A DNA stretch of 39,063 bases from Acidimicrobiales bacterium (GTDB taxonomy: Bacteria; Actinomycetota; Acidimicrobiia; Acidimicrobiales; AC-14): the NCBI GenBank assembly GCA_025463925.1, contig JAODBK010000078.1, positions 1 to 39,063 of the forward strand. The letters are read 5' to 3'. The position numbers and the translations under genes were made by a program. Every line of letters starts with the position of its first letter. Position 1 is the first letter of the stretch. Below the pieces are notes generated by a model. It did not search any database, was not told where the DNA came from, and was given only the letters and a program-made list of their open reading frames with translations. This document shows positions 37,613 to 39,063 of the stretch, piece by piece.

Positions 37613-38539
37613 ATGCAAACGCCACTCGACCTTCGTCTCGCCGCGGTGGCGGCCCAGCAACACGGAGTCTTCTCGGCCGCACAAGCGGCCGCGCTCGGCT
37701 TCTCGCGCGACATGATGTCCGACCGCGTCATAGCCGGTCGGTGGGGGCGGATGCACAGGGGTGTGTTCCGCATTGCGGGCTCGCTGCCGAGTTGGGACCA
37801 GAAGCTCCTCGCGGCCTGGCTCGCCGCAGGCAACGACGCCGTCCTGTCGCACATCACGGCCGGGCGGTTGCACACCTTCCCGCTGACCGACGAAGCGATC
37901 GAGATCACGATTGGTGCCACTGCCCGCAGGTCGCGAAATGGCATCCGGTTCCATCGCGCATCCGAGCTCGCGTTCGTCGACCGGTGCACTGTCGGCGTAT
38001 TCGTTGCGACCTCGCCGACGCGGACCTTGATCGACATGTTCCCGGTCCTCCGCAGGGAGAAGTTCGTCGCGTGCGTCGACACGGCCGTGACGAAGCGGGT
38101 GACCAGCGTCCCGTACATCCGTCGCCGTATCAGCGCACTGCCGAAGCGAGGACGTCCGCACCTCGCGCCGCTCGACGAGCTGCTGACGACGCGCTACCCG
38201 CACGAACGCGCTCCCGAGTCGCCGCTCGAGCGCAGTCTCATCGACCTGTTGAGCGAGCTTCCCGGCGACCTGATCATCCCCCAACACTGGGTGCAACTTC
38301 CGAACGGCGAATGGGCCCGGCTGGATGGCGCGTGGCCGTCCGAGATGCTCGCCGTCGAGGGCGACAGTTACCTCCACCACTCGGCGCCGGACGATTGGGC
38401 GCTCGACGGCACGAAACGCGTCGTGCTCACCGCTATGGGATGGCGCATCCTGCCGTTCACACACTTTGACATAACGACGCGGCCGCGCTGGGTGCTCGAG
38501 ACTGTCGCCCGAGCGCGAAAACTGCGCCGCGCGTCGTGA
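37613..38539 (+). CDS. AbiEi-type winged helix / DUF559 (Vsr-like endonuclease fold) protein
   Basis: A 308-aa protein. Residues about 5-55 resemble the winged-helix domain of AbiEi-type antitoxins ([18 protein letters not shown]...[13 protein letters not shown]). The C-terminal 100 residues match DUF559, a Vsr/PD-(D/E)xK-like fold: Asp238 in ARLDGAWP, Glu249 and Asp251 in [10 protein letters not shown], Arg269 and the closing [12 protein letters not shown]. The family is common in actinobacteria; its function is unknown, and no AbiEii toxin is adjacent. The start at 37613 is supported by TACGGT (37600-37605) 7 nt upstream; an ATG at 37583 would add 10 residues. It stands alone, bracketed by matching 35-bp palindromes, suggesting a mobile or selfish unit. 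Nuclease activity is inferred only. Confidence 0.82.
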   Translation: MQTPLDLRLAAVAAQQHGVFSAAQAAALGFSRDMMSDRVIAGRWGRMHRGVFRIAGSLPSWDQKLLAAWLAAGNDAVLSHITAGRLHTFPLTDEAIEITIGATARRSRNGIRFHRASELAFVDRCTVGVFVATSPTRTLIDMFPVLRREKFVACVDTAVTKRVTSVPYIRRRISALPKRGRPHLAPLDELLTTRYPHERAPESPLERSLIDLLSELPGDLIIPQHWVQLPNGEWARLDGAWPSEMLAVEGDSYLHHSAPDDWALDGTKRVVLTAMGWRILPFTHFDITTRPRWVLETVARARKLRRAS

Positions 38540-38544
38540 TCACT

Positions 38545-38579
38545 GGAGTGTTTGTCGGCTATACGCCGACAAACACTCC
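38545..38579 (-). repeat. 35-bp palindromic inverted repeat, right of the DUF559 gene
   Basis: The same 15-bp arms as at 37537-37571 enclose the loop TATAC. Read on the minus strand it matches the left copy at 34 of 35 bases. It starts 5 nt after the DUF559 stop and ends one base before the gatB stop codon. In this position it could also serve as a bidirectional terminator; it has no U-tract. Confidence 0.85.
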
Positions 38580-39063
38580 TCAGGACAGGCCGGCGCGGGC
38601 GCGGAGGAGGGCGGTGACGTCCTTGCCGTTGGCCTTGCCGCCGGTGGCCTTCATGACCTCGCCGACCAAGAGGCCGATCACCTTCTGGTTGCCGGCCTCG
38701 AGGTCCGCGAAGTCGGACGGGCGGGCCGCGATCACCTGGTCGACCGCGGCGGCCAGCGAGTCCGCGGCCATCTCCTCGAAGCCGTGCTTGGCGGCGATCG
38801 CCGCGGGATCGCCGCCCTCGACGCCGGCCTGCATGTCGCCGAGCACGATCTTGGCCTGGGTCGCCGTCAGCCGGCCGCCGGCCTGCAGCTGCACGAGGGC
38901 CGCGAACGACGCCGCCGGCGGCAGGTCGAGGTCGGTCGACAGGTCGTGCTCGGCGTGGGTCAGCGCCAGTCGGGCGTCGGCGCCCGCGGCCAGGACGTCG
39001 GCCAGCCAGGCGTCGATCCCCCGCTCGACGAGCAGCGCGACCTCGCCCGGCGCGACGCCGGCC
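38580..39063 (-). CDS. gatB: Aspartyl/glutamyl-tRNA(Asn/Gln) amidotransferase subunit B, C-terminal part
   Basis: The frame is open from the window edge to a TGA at 38580-38582, giving the last 160 residues. It shows the helical GatB middle region (ALLVERGIDAWLADVLAAGADARLALTH, LSTDLDLPPAASFAALVQLQAGGRLTATQAK) and the YqeY-like tail (IAAKHGFEEMAAD, IGLLVGEVMKATGGKANGKDVTALLRARAGLS). GatB with GatA and GatC converts Glu-tRNA-Gln to Gln-tRNA-Gln. The gene is cut by the window end, not broken. Confidence 0.93.
   Translation of the reverse strand, partial: AGVAPGEVALLVERGIDAWLADVLAAGADARLALTHAEHDLSTDLDLPPAASFAALVQLQAGGRLTATQAKIVLGDMQAGVEGGDPAAIAAKHGFEEMAADSLAAAVDQVIAARPSDFADLEAGNQKVIGLLVGEVMKATGGKANGKDVTALLRARAGLS

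Noticed and set aside
37525-38590. Target-site duplication around the DUF559 cassette
   Set aside because: The immediate outer flanks (CCGC on the left, TCAG on the right) do not match, so no duplication could be shown.

Overview
The window is about 39 kb of high-GC DNA. Short intergenic gaps, many ATGA/GTGA stop-start overlaps, an actinobacterial gene set (NdgR/LtbR-type IclR regulator beside leuCD, citramalate synthase, archaeal-type ProRS, AbiEi/DUF559 protein) and many apparently leaderless promoters (TAnnnT 6-10 nt before the start codon) point to an actinobacterium. My best guess is the Acidimicrobiia; that placement is inference.

Region 1 (1-7561) looks like an accessory island. A truncated copy of the 3' part of tRNA-Glu (86-132) faces the intact tRNA-Glu(CUC) at 7489-7561, and a 19-bp direct repeat lies just inside each end. 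Between them are a five-gene catabolic operon on the minus strand (amidohydrolase, NTF2-like, second amidohydrolase, two short-chain dehydrogenases), a TetR regulator and an orphan LivJ-like lipoprotein. No integrase is visible. An 11-bp sequence shared by the operon promoter and the tetR/lipoprotein divergent promoter is a candidate TetR operator.

Region 2 (7600-15870) holds a cytochrome P450, tRNA-Gln, a YdcF-like protein, gltX and proS (divergent, with symmetric overlapping -10 elements), an acyl-CoA dehydrogenase overlapping a metallo-beta-lactamase-fold hydrolase, a membrane protein and a hypothetical gene.

Region 3 (15870-37500) is a branched-chain amino acid and serine biosynthesis supercluster: leuB-ilvE-cimA, leuCD with its IclR regulator, leuA, serA, serC, an aspartate-type aminotransferase, ilvB-ilvN-ilvC and ilvD. 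greA, an alpha/beta hydrolase, a UbiA prenyltransferase, a D,D-carboxypeptidase and a sunset-domain protein are interspersed. Together the genes cover Leu and Val, and Ile by the citramalate route. Three transcription units (leuB, leuA, ilvB) start with a classical attenuator: a leaderless 10-11 aa leader peptide rich in Leu/Val/Ile ending in Thr-stop, the shared sequence ACCTAGCG at its stop, a strong hairpin, and an intrinsic terminator with a U-tract just before the structural gene.

Region 4 (37500-39063) has a single AbiEi/DUF559 gene bracketed by two 35-bp palindromes. As inverted copies of each other they match at 34 of 35 positions, so the gene looks like a one-gene cassette placed between ilvD and gatB. 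The window ends inside gatB. I consider the palindrome-bracketed gene and the three coordinated attenuators the most notable items.
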